64,000 bases of DNA, from NCBI GenBank assembly GCA_051984675.1, contig JBPYFK010000039.1:9435-73434 (forward strand), read 5' to 3'. Shown piece after piece: positions 51,776 through 60,706 of the stretch. The position numbers and the translations under genes were made by a program. The number at the start of each line of letters is the position of its first letter. Position 1 is the stretch's first letter. Source of the DNA: JBPYFK01 sp051984675 (lineage in GTDB: Bacteria > Actinomycetota > Actinomycetes > Mycobacteriales > Pseudonocardiaceae). The notes beneath the pieces were generated by a model, which worked only from the letters and a program-made list of their open reading frames with translations, was not told the origin of the DNA and ran no database searches.

Positions 51776-54213
51776 GGGGAACCCTCCTCAGGGCTAGAAG
51801 GTGGTTGCGAGGCGACCGACGCGTTCAACGCGGTCGCTTCCGCCGGTTTCTCCGCTGCTTCCGCACCGCGGCGATGCCCGCTGCGGAAAGCGGACAGCAT
51901 GGCACGGACGTCCTCGGGGGACCTCGTGGTGTCCGGGCGCTCCTCGGTCGGGGAGGTCTGGGGAGCGGCCGGGGCCACGTCGGATTTCGCGCCTTGCTTG
52001 CGGCGGACGCGCTTGACCAGACCATTGCGGGTGTGGCTGGGCGACGCCTCTGGATAAGCGGACGACTCCGGCGTGCGGTTCTCCGAGTCAGCCGGCGGGG
52101 AGCTGGCAGTCTCGTCGAGACTTCCGCTGAATCCCATCCGGTAGCTCGGCTCTGGGGTGGAGCTTCTCGGCTCGGACCTGGGCGTGGGTGTCGGAGTGTG
52201 CGAACTCGTGGTCACAGTCTGGGCCTGTGCTGCTGACTGTCCATCCGCCGTCGATCCATTCGTCGCCGATCCATTCGTCGCCTGCCCGTTCTTGGCGTGC
52301 TTGCCCGAGTGATCCGTGGGGGCCGCCAGAACGTCCGATGGAAGGGTCACTCGCGCGGTGATGCCCTGGACCGGCGAGCGCGAGAGTTCGACGTGCGCGC
52401 CCAGGCCGCGGGCAAGGCCACCGACCACGAAGTGGCCGAGGAAGCGGGTGGGCGCGACCAGGAAGTGCTCGTCGCCGGCCAAGCGCGCGTTCGCCAGCGC
52501 GATCGCGTCCTCGCTCATCCCGACGCCCTGGTCGACCACCGCGAGCAGGTACTCCGAGCCGTTACGGCGCGCGTAGACCTCCACATCCGCGTCCGGTGGG
52601 GAGAACGACAGCCCGTTCTCGATCAGCTCGGCGAGCAGGTGTGCGACCTCCGAGGCCACCGCTCCCACCACCAACGCGTCATCAACCCGGCGCAGGGTGA
52701 CCCGGCGATAATCCTCCACTTCGGACAGTGCAGCCCGGATCACGTCGATGATCGGCATCGGCTCGGACCACCGGCGCGGGTTCTGCTTCCCGACGAGGAC
52801 GAGCAGGCTCTCGGCGTTGCGCCGCATGCGGGTCGCCAGGTGGTCCAGGTCGAAGAGATTCGCCAGCGCCGACGGGTCGAGCTCGTCGTGCTCGAACTTG
52901 CTGATCAGGCCGAGCTGCCGGCGGACGAGGTTCTGGTTGCGGCGACCCAGGTTGGCCAGCGACTCGGTGGTGTTCCGGCGGATCAGCGCGTGCTTGCTGG
53001 CGATCGTGAACGCCGTGTGCTGGACGCGGTTGAAGGAGTCCGCGACCACCCGGATCTCCGCGCTGGCCCGGTCCGGCGGCCGGGCCGCCTTGGGTTCGGC
53101 GGGCTCTTCGTCCGTGGACCTCTCCAACCGTTCGACGGCGTCGGGAAGCCGGCGGGTGGCCATCTCGTCGGCCTCCTTGGACAGCGCTTCCAGCGGTCTG
53201 ATGATCGACCGCGAAGCGCCGATCACCAGCAGGACCTCCGCGCCCACGGTGATCAGCGCCAGCGCCAGAGCACCGGCCAGCTCCCAGGTCGCGTTGGATT
53301 CCAGCTGGCGAACGCGGTTCAGGGCGTCGTCACCGATGGCCAGCTGGACGGTCCGAAGGTCGTCGATGTGGTGGGTCAGGGTGGTGTGCCAGTCGAACGC
53401 GTTCACCGCGCCAACAGGAATACGCCCACTGACCTGGGCAAGCGCCACATTCTCCATGTCGCGCATGTGTTGCGCGACCGGCGACTGCATCGCCGCTTCC
53501 AACCTTCCACGCTGCTCAGGCGTGGCATAGCGGTCGAATTCGGCGACCCCGGACACCTGATCGGCTCGGAACTGGGTGAACTGGATGAACTGGTTACCGT
53601 CGAAATGCCCGGCGGCGAACACGCCATCCATCAGGGCGCGCTCTTCACCAGTGGATTCCTTCGCGTTTCCCAACGTTCGCAGCGCCAGCAGGTTGTATCG
53701 CAGCGTCGCGTCCTCGGCCCGGTCGAAGCCGAGGTCGGGCTGGTTCAACGCGATGTTGGTGTCGTTGAAGTACTGCAACGCGGCGTTGCGGTCAATGCGG
53801 CCGTGGTCGGCCGCGTCCCGCACATCGGCCAGGGCGTTGACCCTTGCGAGTTCGGGCCGCAGTTGCGCGGCCGGCGTCGCGTACGCCGGGTCCGCCATCA
53901 GGTGGTTCAGCGCGGCCAGCGTGCTGTCCGTCCTGGCCCGCTGGGCGGGAAGCTGCGAGCGGAACTGTTCGTCGCCACCGAGAAGCCCGAGCGTGAGACC
54001 ACGTTCCTTCTGCAGCTCATGCATGAACGCCTGGTCGGTGACCTCCAGCGTCACCGCCGTCGAGGTGTCGGACGCCTGGCGGTAAGCGCTGATCGCATTC
54101 ACCACCATCACGGTGAGCAGGCTCAGCTCGACCGCGATGGCCACCAGCACGAGACGCGCCAACTGTCCACGGATCGAGCGGGGGCGAAAAAACGACGATC
54201 GGTGATGTTTCAC
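51772..54213 (-). CDS. cvnA: conservon sensor kinase-like protein CvnA
   Basis: A 813-residue membrane protein read from GTG 54213, which has GGAGGAGCG upstream. It has a first helix (about 17-38), an extracytoplasmic NIT-type nitrate-sensing domain (about 55-285), a second helix (about 305-325), a HAMP-like region and an HATPase_c domain with HLLAELIENGLSFSPP and VVDQGVGMSEDAI. The region where a phospho-acceptor His would sit reads RNLGRRNQNLVRRQLGLIS-like, without a canonical H-box, as usual for CvnA. The C-terminal 200 residues are Ser/Thr/Pro-rich and low in complexity. It heads the operon and probably senses the outside signal. Confidence 0.93.
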   Translation of the reverse strand: MKHHRSSFFRPRSIRGQLARLVLVAIAVELSLLTVMVVNAISAYRQASDTSTAVTLEVTDQAFMHELQKERGLTLGLLGGDEQFRSQLPAQRARTDSTLAALNHLMADPAYATPAAQLRPELARVNALADVRDAADHGRIDRNAALQYFNDTNIALNQPDLGFDRAEDATLRYNLLALRTLGNAKESTGEERALMDGVFAAGHFDGNQFIQFTQFRADQVSGVAEFDRYATPEQRGRLEAAMQSPVAQHMRDMENVALAQVSGRIPVGAVNAFDWHTTLTHHIDDLRTVQLAIGDDALNRVRQLESNATWELAGALALALITVGAEVLLVIGASRSIIRPLEALSKEADEMATRRLPDAVERLERSTDEEPAEPKAARPPDRASAEIRVVADSFNRVQHTAFTIASKHALIRRNTTESLANLGRRNQNLVRRQLGLISKFEHDELDPSALANLFDLDHLATRMRRNAESLLVLVGKQNPRRWSEPMPIIDVIRAALSEVEDYRRVTLRRVDDALVVGAVASEVAHLLAELIENGLSFSPPDADVEVYARRNGSEYLLAVVDQGVGMSEDAIALANARLAGDEHFLVAPTRFLGHFVVGGLARGLGAHVELSRSPVQGITARVTLPSDVLAAPTDHSGKHAKNGQATNGSATNGSTADGQSAAQAQTVTTSSHTPTPTPRSEPRSSTPEPSYRMGFSGSLDETASSPPADSENRTPESSAYPEASPSHTRNGLVKRVRRKQGAKSDVAPAAPQTSPTEERPDTTRSPEDVRAMLSAFRSGHRRGAEAAEKPAEATALNASVASQPPSSPEEGSP

Positions 54214-54636
54214 CGCTCCTCCGGTACGTTCGTCCTGGCCAGCGTGCGTTGGTGAAGCGCGACCACAACCGCGCGGGATAGCGGTCGAGATGATAAGCCA
54301 AACACGAATTGAGAACGCTACTCCAGCCAGAGGATTCTGACAAAGCGGCTGATCAGCCGCCGCACAGGCCGCAAAGCCGGATGTGCGACACAATTTATAG
54401 GATTTTAATGTAACGCGGTTTTGGCTTTCCTTAGCACATCCGAATCTTTTCCGAAAACCCCGAGCGCACCGGCAGATCGTCGGGTTGATCACGTAACACG
54501 GCTTGCTGACCGACGTCCGGCGTTGCCAGCCGGTCCGTCGCGCGCTAGCCTGAACCTGACCGGATGACTAGATTTCAAATTTGGTCACTGAGTCACCCGG
54601 TTGACAGGGCTCCACCGGTCACCTTGAGGAGTGCTC
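54214..54636. promoter_or_regulatory. divergent promoter region between the conservon and TetR-P450 operon
   Basis: About 420 bases without a gene. It contains the most AT-rich stretch nearby (54385-54455), including a possible -10 TATAAA on the minus strand (54394-54399) for cvnA. Near the TetR start lie the imperfect palindrome GGTCACTGAGTCACC (54583-54597; six of seven pairs) and a TTGACA hexamer (54600-54606 region). The palindrome is a candidate TetR operator. Confidence 0.5.
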
Positions 54637-55332
54637 GTGCCCCAGCCCGATCGAGCAGACCGCGTCCTCGACGCGGCGGGAGAGCTGATGCTCCGGCTGG
54701 GCTACCGGAAGGTGACCATCGAGGACATCGCCAAGCGGGCTGGCATTGGCAAGGGCACCGTCTACCTCCACTGGCGCACCAAGAAACAGCTGTTCGAGGC
54801 GCTGATCCTGCGGGAGTCCGCCGGCCTGACCGAGGAGCTGCTCGAGGAGTTGCGCCGTGACCCGGAACAGATCCGGCCGCACCGGTTCATGCGGCTGTCC
54901 TTCCTGGCCACCATCCGGCGCCCGCTACTGCGCGCGTTGCTCGTCGGCAACACCGAGCTGATCGGCGACCTCAAGCAGGGGTCGCAACGGGATCACCAGC
55001 TGCTCGCGGCGGACCGCTACTTCGAGCTCCTCGTCTCGCGCGGCCTGCTCCGCGACGACGTCCCCGACCTGCCGTTCGCCCTGAACGCCGCGGTCACCGG
55101 CTTCTACCTGATCGACACGATCAACCCGGACATCGCGGACCTGACCGACGAGGCCAAGGCGGACGCCCTGGCCCACACCGTCCGCGCCGCGTTCGAGCCC
55201 GCCCGGGAACCGGGACGCGCCACGCTGAAGGCGGTCGCCGCCGAGGTCACCGCACTGTTCGAGGACGTCACGACGAGCTTCCGCAAGTGGATCTACGCGC
55301 ACGACCCCGAGTCAGAGAGGGATCTGACATGA
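54637..55332 (+). CDS. TetR-family regulator of the adjacent P450
   Basis: A 231-residue TetR regulator. The N-terminal domain reads ADRVLDAAGELMLRLGYRKV then TIEDIAKRAGIGKGTVYLHW. The C-terminal domain is helical with no recognised ligand. GTG 54637 is preferred over GTG 54631 because GAGGAG lies six bases before it. Its stop overlaps the ATG of the P450 (ATGA), so the two are one operon. It is divergent from the conservon, with the shared promoter region containing a candidate operator (54583-54597). Confidence 0.9.
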   Translation: MPQPDRADRVLDAAGELMLRLGYRKVTIEDIAKRAGIGKGTVYLHWRTKKQLFEALILRESAGLTEELLEELRRDPEQIRPHRFMRLSFLATIRRPLLRALLVGNTELIGDLKQGSQRDHQLLAADRYFELLVSRGLLRDDVPDLPFALNAAVTGFYLIDTINPDIADLTDEAKADALAHTVRAAFEPAREPGRATLKAVAAEVTALFEDVTTSFRKWIYAHDPESERDLT

Positions 55333-56519
55333 CCAGTCTCGCGCACACCTGGGGAATCCACGAACAGCAGTTCTGGCTGCGCGGACAGCGACCGGACCGA
55401 CCGGTGATGTTCGACGCGGCCATCGGGATGTGGAACGTCTACGGCTACCCGGAGATCGTGCACATCCTCAGCGACCCCAAGACGTTCTCGTCGAACACCC
55501 AGCGGCTGGTCCCAGAGGCGTCCACGTTCTCCGAGGGCAACCTCGTGCAGATGGACCCGCCCGAGCACAACAAGCTGCGCAAGCTCGTCAGCCACGCCTT
55601 CACCCCGAAGGTCGTGGCCGATCTCGAACCTCGGATCGCCGGGCTGACCCGCGAGCTGCTGGACGAGACGTCCGGGCGAGACCGCATCGAGCTGGTGTCC
55701 GACCTCGCCTACCCGCTGCCGGTCATCGTGATCGCGGAACTGCTGGGCGTACCCAGCAGTGATCGCTACCTGTTCAAGAAGTGGGTGGACGCGCTGTTCG
55801 AGCGCACGCAGCAGTTCTCGCTCGTCGACCGCAGCGAGGAGCAGGAACGGGAGATGGAGCGTGCGATGGAGCAGGTGCAACACCTGCAGGACTACCTCGG
55901 CGAGCACGTCGACGAGCGCCGGCGCCAGCCGCGCGAGGATCTCCTCTCCAAGCTCGTTGAATCCGAAGTGGACGGTGTTCGGCTGAACCGCGCGGAAGTG
56001 GTCAACTTCGCGACCATCCTGCTCGTGGCCGGTCACATCACCACGACCATGCTGCTGGGCAACACCGTGCTGTGCCTGGATGCCCACCGTGACCAGCTCG
56101 CGAAGGTGCGCGCGGACCGCTCGCTGGTGCCCGGCGCGATCGAGGAGTCGCTGCGCTTCCTCAGCCCGTTCGCGACTCTCGGCCGAGTCACCAACCGCGA
56201 GGTCGAGCTCGACGGCCAGCGGGTTCCGGCCGACCAGTTGCTCATGGTGTGGATCGCGGCGGCGAACCGGGATGACCGCCAGTTCGCCGATCCGAACGTC
56301 TTCGACGTCACCCGTGACCCGAACCCGCAGATCGGGTTCGGGCGGGGAGTGCACTTCTGCATCGGCGCGCCCCTGGCGCGGTTGGAAGGCCGGGTCGCGC
56401 TGAACATCCTGCTCGATCGCTTCCCGGACCTGCGATGCGATCCGGCCGACCCGCCGGCGTTCATCCCCAACCCGAACATGACGGGAGTGCGCCGGCTGCC
56501 GCTGCTGACGAAAGCGTGA
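55329..56519 (+). CDS. cytochrome P450 next to a conservon
   Basis: A 396-residue P450. The heme loop is FGRGVHFCIGAPLARLEG with C344. The I-helix is AGHITTTM (234-241), where the usual Glu/Asp before Thr is replaced by Ile, and the ExxR pair is E273-R276. It is translationally coupled to the TetR gene. In Streptomyces, P450 genes (cvnE/cvnF types) often accompany conservons, so this one may be functionally linked to cvnABCD although it is encoded divergently. Confidence 0.95.
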   Translation: MTSLAHTWGIHEQQFWLRGQRPDRPVMFDAAIGMWNVYGYPEIVHILSDPKTFSSNTQRLVPEASTFSEGNLVQMDPPEHNKLRKLVSHAFTPKVVADLEPRIAGLTRELLDETSGRDRIELVSDLAYPLPVIVIAELLGVPSSDRYLFKKWVDALFERTQQFSLVDRSEEQEREMERAMEQVQHLQDYLGEHVDERRRQPREDLLSKLVESEVDGVRLNRAEVVNFATILLVAGHITTTMLLGNTVLCLDAHRDQLAKVRADRSLVPGAIEESLRFLSPFATLGRVTNREVELDGQRVPADQLLMVWIAAANRDDRQFADPNVFDVTRDPNPQIGFGRGVHFCIGAPLARLEGRVALNILLDRFPDLRCDPADPPAFIPNPNMTGVRRLPLLTKA

Positions 56520-56689
56520 AGGCTGGCCCGCACGTCAGGCCGGCAAGGTTGAGATCCGACTCCGGCGACTTCCGCCCCGGCCTCACACTTTCGCGTGATC
56601 GTAGGAACAGGAGGGAGCCGGGGACCGCCCGCCGCGAGTCCGAGTTTCCACAGCGGACCGCCACGCTGACAGTGCGGAGGAGGCACCCC

Positions 56690-57121
56690 ATGACGGAAAC
56701 GGGCCTGGGAACGGACACGGGGCTGGACTGCGCGATCGACGACGTGCTTCTGCGCCTGCTCACGCTCGACACCGCCCAAGTCGCGACCACCCTGGCCACG
56801 CTGGGCGACAACCTCCGTGTGGCGTTGGCGAAGCTGGACCACCAGCACGGGCGCCCCACCGGCGACGATGTCGTCGCGACCGCGAACTCCGCACTCGCCC
56901 ACCTCCGCTCGGGCGACGTGACGGAAGCCCGCAGGACCCTGGTCACCGCCCACCAGCTCACGCAGGCATGTCCGGCCCGAACCACCCAGGCCGCGCGGAC
57001 CCGCACCGGCAAGCACCGCCGATCCGTGCCCGGCTGCGGGGGCAACGCTGACGGCCCGACCCCCACCTGTTCGGGTGCCATGCCGGCTCGACCCGGGGAT
57101 GCGGTGCCCGCGCCGCGTTGA
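56690..57121 (+). CDS. hypothetical protein
   Basis: A 143-residue protein of unknown function. Residues 10-90 look like two to three helices (CAIDDVLLRLLTLDTAQVAT, VAKLDHQHGR-like region, GDDVVATANSALAHLRSGDV), and the C-terminal 45 residues are Pro/Arg/Gly-rich with two cysteines and probably disordered. The ATG has a good GGAGGAGG upstream. It lies after the P450 by 170 bases and on the same strand. No homologue is recognised. Confidence 0.55.
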   Translation: MTETGLGTDTGLDCAIDDVLLRLLTLDTAQVATTLATLGDNLRVALAKLDHQHGRPTGDDVVATANSALAHLRSGDVTEARRTLVTAHQLTQACPARTTQAARTRTGKHRRSVPGCGGNADGPTPTCSGAMPARPGDAVPAPR

Positions 57122-57523
57122 TCACCGGTACGGTGCGAGCGCGAAGGCCACACCCCCCCAGCAGGTATCGGTCCCTCGCGCTCGCCCGCTTCCCTCTCGG
57201 GTGAGCCGTGGCGGTGATGCTGGGTCAGGCCGTCACCACCGGCGTGGCCGTGTTCGGGGCGCGGTCACGCTCGCGGTCGCACGAAGCGGGTCGACAGACG
57301 ATCGGGGGTTGCTGCGGCTCGCTTCGCGCGATCGGTTGCTCACCCGACCGCGAGCGTGTCGCGATCTCGTCCCGGTCGCAGCTCGAACCGGCAGCGGATG
57401 CGGCCAATCGGCTACGAAACCGCCCCAGAATCACTCACCCGGGGATGCCACGACACGGTGACTCCTCGTCCCGCCCGGCGAGTCGAGAGTGCTTGATGCG
57501 GTAGTGACGCCACCCGGCATGGG
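57122..57523. other. intergenic region without a recognisable gene
   Basis: About 400 bases between the hypothetical gene and the end of the ABC-permease remnant. Open frames cross it on both strands but show low-complexity Arg/Ser products typical of non-coding GC-rich DNA. No RNA gene or strong hairpin was recognised. Confidence 0.5.
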
Positions 57524-58299
57524 TCACTTCGTGGACCCCGCGAGCACACCCTGCACGAAGTAGCGTTCGAACGCGAAGAACACCATCAGCGGCACCACCA
57601 TGGACAGGAACGATCCCGACGCGAGCAGGTCGATGTTGGCTCCGAACTGGCGCAACTGTGAGCGCAACGCGACCGTGATCGGCGCGGAATCGGAGTCGGC
57701 GAACACCAGCGCGACCAGCATGTCGTTCCACACCCAGAGGAACTGGAAGATCGTGAGCGAGGCCAACGCCGGGCGAGCGATCGGCAGCATGACCCTGCGG
57801 AAGATCAGCCACTCGCTGCCCCCGTCCATCCGCGCGGCTTCGAGCAGGTCGCGGGAATGCCCACGAAGAAGTTCCGCAGCAGGAAGATGCCAAACGGCAG
57901 CCCGAACGCGACGTGGAACAGCACGACACCGGTGATGGTGCCGAACAGGCCCAATGCGCCGTAGAGTTTGGCTATCGGAACGAGCGCGGCTTGGATCGGC
58001 AGCACCAGCAGGGCGACCACCACGACCATCAACCAGTCCCGACCTGGGAACTCGATCCACGCCAGCGCGTAGGCGGCCAGCGCGGCTAGGAGCACCACCA
58101 AGACCGTGGCCGGCACCGAGATGTAGACGGTGTTGAGGAAAGAGTGCCACACGGTGTCATTGCTGATCAGGTTCTGATAGTTGGCCAGGGTCAGTTCGGC
58201 GGGTTTGGTGAACACGGTCCACCAGCCGCTGGTCGCACTGTCCGATTCGGACCGCAGTGACGCGATCAGCAGCCCGAACACGGGTACCAGCCCGAACGT
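57524..58299 (-). pseudogene. MalG-type sugar ABC transporter permease, truncated and frameshifted
   Basis: The inner-membrane permease of a carbohydrate ABC importer, in two frames. The first frame gives VFGLLIASLRSESDSATSGWW through GVVLFHVAFGLPFGIFLLR and NFFVGIP. The second continues DLLEAARMDGGSEWLIFRR (the EAA loop that docks the ATPase) through MLPIARPALASL to FERYFVQGVLAGSTK. Joining them needs one base in the CCCG near 57855. The N-terminal helix is replaced by the tail of a trehalose-phosphatase remnant (LLLEERT), which marks a deletion junction at about 58295. No binding protein, partner permease or ATPase is encoded nearby. Confidence 0.7.
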
Positions 58300-58787
58300 G
58301 CGTTCCTCCAGCAGCAGCGTTAGGACCAGCGCCGCCGCGGAGGCGTCGTCGACGCGGTAATCGCCGACCGCGTCGTCCCGCCCGACCTGGACAACCAGGT
58401 CCGCTCCGCCCCACTGACCGACGACGTTCTCACCGGCCTCGCAGCCACCGAGAAATACCGTTGCGGTCGCGCTCACATGCTGCCGCAACGCGCCAACCGA
58501 GTTGTCGCTGTTGTCGGCGGAGGTACGGGGAAAACACCGTCGCACTGTGCGCCATGCCCGCCGAGCAGCCGCACCTCGGACGGCAATCGGGACAGCGCCG
58601 CAAGATCCCGCAAGTCCCGCCCGGAAATCACTGCCGAAGCGGTCGCGGGCATCGCCGCGAGCGAGCGCAACGCACGCACCGCCTCTGGAAGCGGACGCTT
58701 TCCTGGATCACTGTCCGTGCCTGGTGTCAGCGTTCCGTCATATTCACAGACGACGAGCAGACTCGCTGCGCGTGCCGCAGCCACCAC
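58300..58787 (-). pseudogene. trehalose-6-phosphate phosphatase (OtsB-like) remnant
   Basis: The upstream frame (58473-58787) encodes an OtsB-type HAD start: LLVVCEYDGTLTPGTDSD, then LPEAVRALRSLAAMPATASA, VISGRDLRDLAALSRLPSEV. The catalytic DxD is changed, with Glu in place of the first Asp (CEYDGT). A second frame then gives a degraded C-terminus, ALRQHVSATATVFLGGCEAG and VVQVGRDDAVGDYRVDD, ending in LTLLLEERT. The central part and the acidic GDDxTDE-type metal residues are lost. The tail runs directly into the ABC permease remnant. OtsB makes trehalose from trehalose-6-phosphate in intact form; this copy cannot. Confidence 0.6.
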
Positions 58788-59050
58788 GGCTTACTGTAGC
58801 TGTCGCGAAAGAGTCGCCGATACTGACCGCTGGGCAACACCCATTCCACACTCCTTCGGCACCACTCGGTCACTTCGGCTCGGTCACACACCCTCCGGTG
58901 TGGACCGGCGCGAGCAAACTAGACCGGGCGGTCAGCCTCCTGGAGCATCGTTGAGTGAACTTTACGTGGAATCTAAGGAGCTCTTATGGTGCGCCCGCGA
59001 CCTCGACGGCCATGCTGCGACCGCCGTCAAATATCGTCCACATCGGAGTC

Positions 59051-59854
59051 TTACGAACCCACCGAACGCCGCACGAACTCCGGTGCCCGCTTCGCGGCAT
59101 TCGCCTTCCGCGCGATCTTGTGGTTGGCACCCAGCAGCAGGCGCAACTGGTAGTGGCTCTCCCACCGGAATGCCCGCCAGGGCGGCGCATGCCAGACGCG
59201 GTGAAACATCCGCTTGGTCGCGGCCACCGAATCCGGCGAGCGGGTCGCGAGTCGCGTCGCCAGGTCCGTGGCGGCCGCGAGTGGGTCGTCGGACACCTCG
59301 GTGACGAGGCCGAGGTCCTGTGCCCGGTGGCCGTCGAAGGTCTCACCGGTCATCGTCAGCCGCTTGGCGACATCCATCGGCAGCAACTCGCGCAGGGTCA
59401 CCGTCCCGCTCATGTCCGGCACCAGCCCCCACTTCGCTTCCATGACCGAGAACTGGCAGTCCGGTGTGGCGAGCCGGAAATCGGCGGCGAGGGCGAGTTG
59501 CAGTCCGCCCCCGAAGCAGTGCCCGCGCAGCACCGCGAGCACCGGGACCGGCAGGCGACGCCAGGCCCAGCACATCTCCTGGTAGAGGTTGGTCGACCGC
59601 CACGGCGGGCGCAGGAAGTTGGCCATCATCCGCACCGGCTGTTTGCCCACGGAGGCGAAGTCGAGGCCGGTGCAGAACGAGGCGCCGTCCCCGCTGAGGA
59701 TGACCGCGCGCACCTCGCGGTTGCGACGCACCTGCCCGGCGGCTCGGATCAGCGCTCGCATCATGTCCAGATCGAGCCCGTTGAGCTTGTCGGCCCGGGT
59801 CATGGTGACGTACGCCACCGTCCCGTCGATCGTGGTCGTGACTCGGTCCGTCAT
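59051..59854 (-). CDS. enoyl-CoA hydratase/isomerase (crotonase) family protein
   Basis: A 267-residue crotonase-fold protein. The CoA-binding region is GASFCTGLDFASVGKQ, and the oxyanion-hole second half is LAVLRGHCFGGGLQLALAAD. The usual acid position falls in EAKWGLVPDMSGTVTL, where an Asp follows the Pro, so isomerase-type chemistry is possible. The C-terminal helix contains ATKRMFHRVWHAPPWRA. ATG 59854 has GAAGGTG upstream. It converges with no gene and lies upstream of nothing on the same strand except the OtsB remnant. Role in fatty-acid or aromatic CoA metabolism is inferred. Confidence 0.9.
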   Translation of the reverse strand: MTDRVTTTIDGTVAYVTMTRADKLNGLDLDMMRALIRAAGQVRRNREVRAVILSGDGASFCTGLDFASVGKQPVRMMANFLRPPWRSTNLYQEMCWAWRRLPVPVLAVLRGHCFGGGLQLALAADFRLATPDCQFSVMEAKWGLVPDMSGTVTLRELLPMDVAKRLTMTGETFDGHRAQDLGLVTEVSDDPLAAATDLATRLATRSPDSVAATKRMFHRVWHAPPWRAFRWESHYQLRLLLGANHKIARKANAAKRAPEFVRRSVGS

Positions 59855-59901
59855 GGTGCACCTTCTCGGTCGGTTACGCGCGAGCGCAGCAATCCTACTC
59901 G

Positions 59902-60654
59902 CTAGTAACTTATTCGTGCACCGCGCGCCACGCAGAGGCCGTGCTCGGCCAGCGGGCCAACCACCCAACCACGATCCGCACACTCCGCCAGCAGGCGCGG
60001 GAGCGCGCCCAGCGTCGACCGCCATGCGCCCGGCGCCGCGGCCACGTCCGAGTCGTGCAGCAGCACCGTTCCCCCGCTGGCGAGCCCGTGCCGCACCGTC
60101 GCGACCACACTGTCCGAAGTGGACTTCCGGCTCCAGTCCCAGCCCCAGCACGTCCACAGCACCGGTCGGAGGTCGAGCCTCCGCGCGGCCACAAGCGCGG
60201 CCGAGGTGAGCACGCCGTAAGGCGGCCGGAACCAGGTCGGGGCCTGGCCCGTGGTCTCCGCGATCAGATCCCGGCCGCGCGCCATCTCGTCGTAGGTGCG
60301 GCGCCAGCCGTACCAGACCATGCGGCGGTGGTCCCAGCCGTGCAAGGCGATCTCGTGCCCGGCCGCGACCATCTCGCGGACCAGGTCGGGGTGCTTGACC
60401 AGCTCGCTGCCCAGCAGGAAGAAAGTCGCTCGCGTGCCGTGCCGGTCCAGTTCCCGCAGGAAGAACGGGGTGGTCTCGGGGTTCGGACCGTCGTCGAAGG
60501 TCAGCGCCACATGGCCGGACCTTCCCACTCCGGCCAGGCCGGGGAGAAGCTTCTGGCGCAGCGGCGGCCAGAACGTGACCGTGGGCAACGCGTTCGCGAC
60601 CAGCAGACCCAGCGCAGCTGTCCCGGCGGCCGTCGAAGCGGTTACGATCCGCAT
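59902..60654 (-). CDS. polysaccharide deacetylase (NodB-type, CE4)
   Basis: A 250-residue CE4 deacetylase. It has a hydrophobic N-terminus (about 5-26) acting as signal or membrane anchor. The metal triad is D55 with H105 and H109 (TFDDGPNPET, ALHGWDHRRM), and RPPYG and the C-terminal LLHDSD motif complete the site. It would remove acetyl groups from a cell-wall or exopolysaccharide amino sugar outside the membrane. It lies 52 bases after the glycosyltransferase gene on the same strand, so the two probably work on the same glycan or glycolipid. Confidence 0.93.
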   Translation of the reverse strand: MRIVTASTAAGTAALGLLVANALPTVTFWPPLRQKLLPGLAGVGRSGHVALTFDDGPNPETTPFFLRELDRHGTRATFFLLGSELVKHPDLVREMVAAGHEIALHGWDHRRMVWYGWRRTYDEMARGRDLIAETTGQAPTWFRPPYGVLTSAALVAARRLDLRPVLWTCWGWDWSRKSTSDSVVATVRHGLASGGTVLLHDSDVAAAPGAWRSTLGALPRLLAECADRGWVVGPLAEHGLCVARGARISY

Positions 60655-60706
60655 CGCGGCGTCACCTCCAGTCGTCGGCTCCGGGGACGTTCAGCCCCGT
60701 TGGGCA

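Noticed and set aside
52297..54255. A 652-codon plus-strand frame opposite cvnA
   Set aside because: Antisense shadow of cvnA with no motif.
57208..57504. A 98-codon plus-strand ORF in the gap before the ABC-permease remnant
   Set aside because: Arg/Ser-rich, no homology, no ribosome site; looks non-coding.
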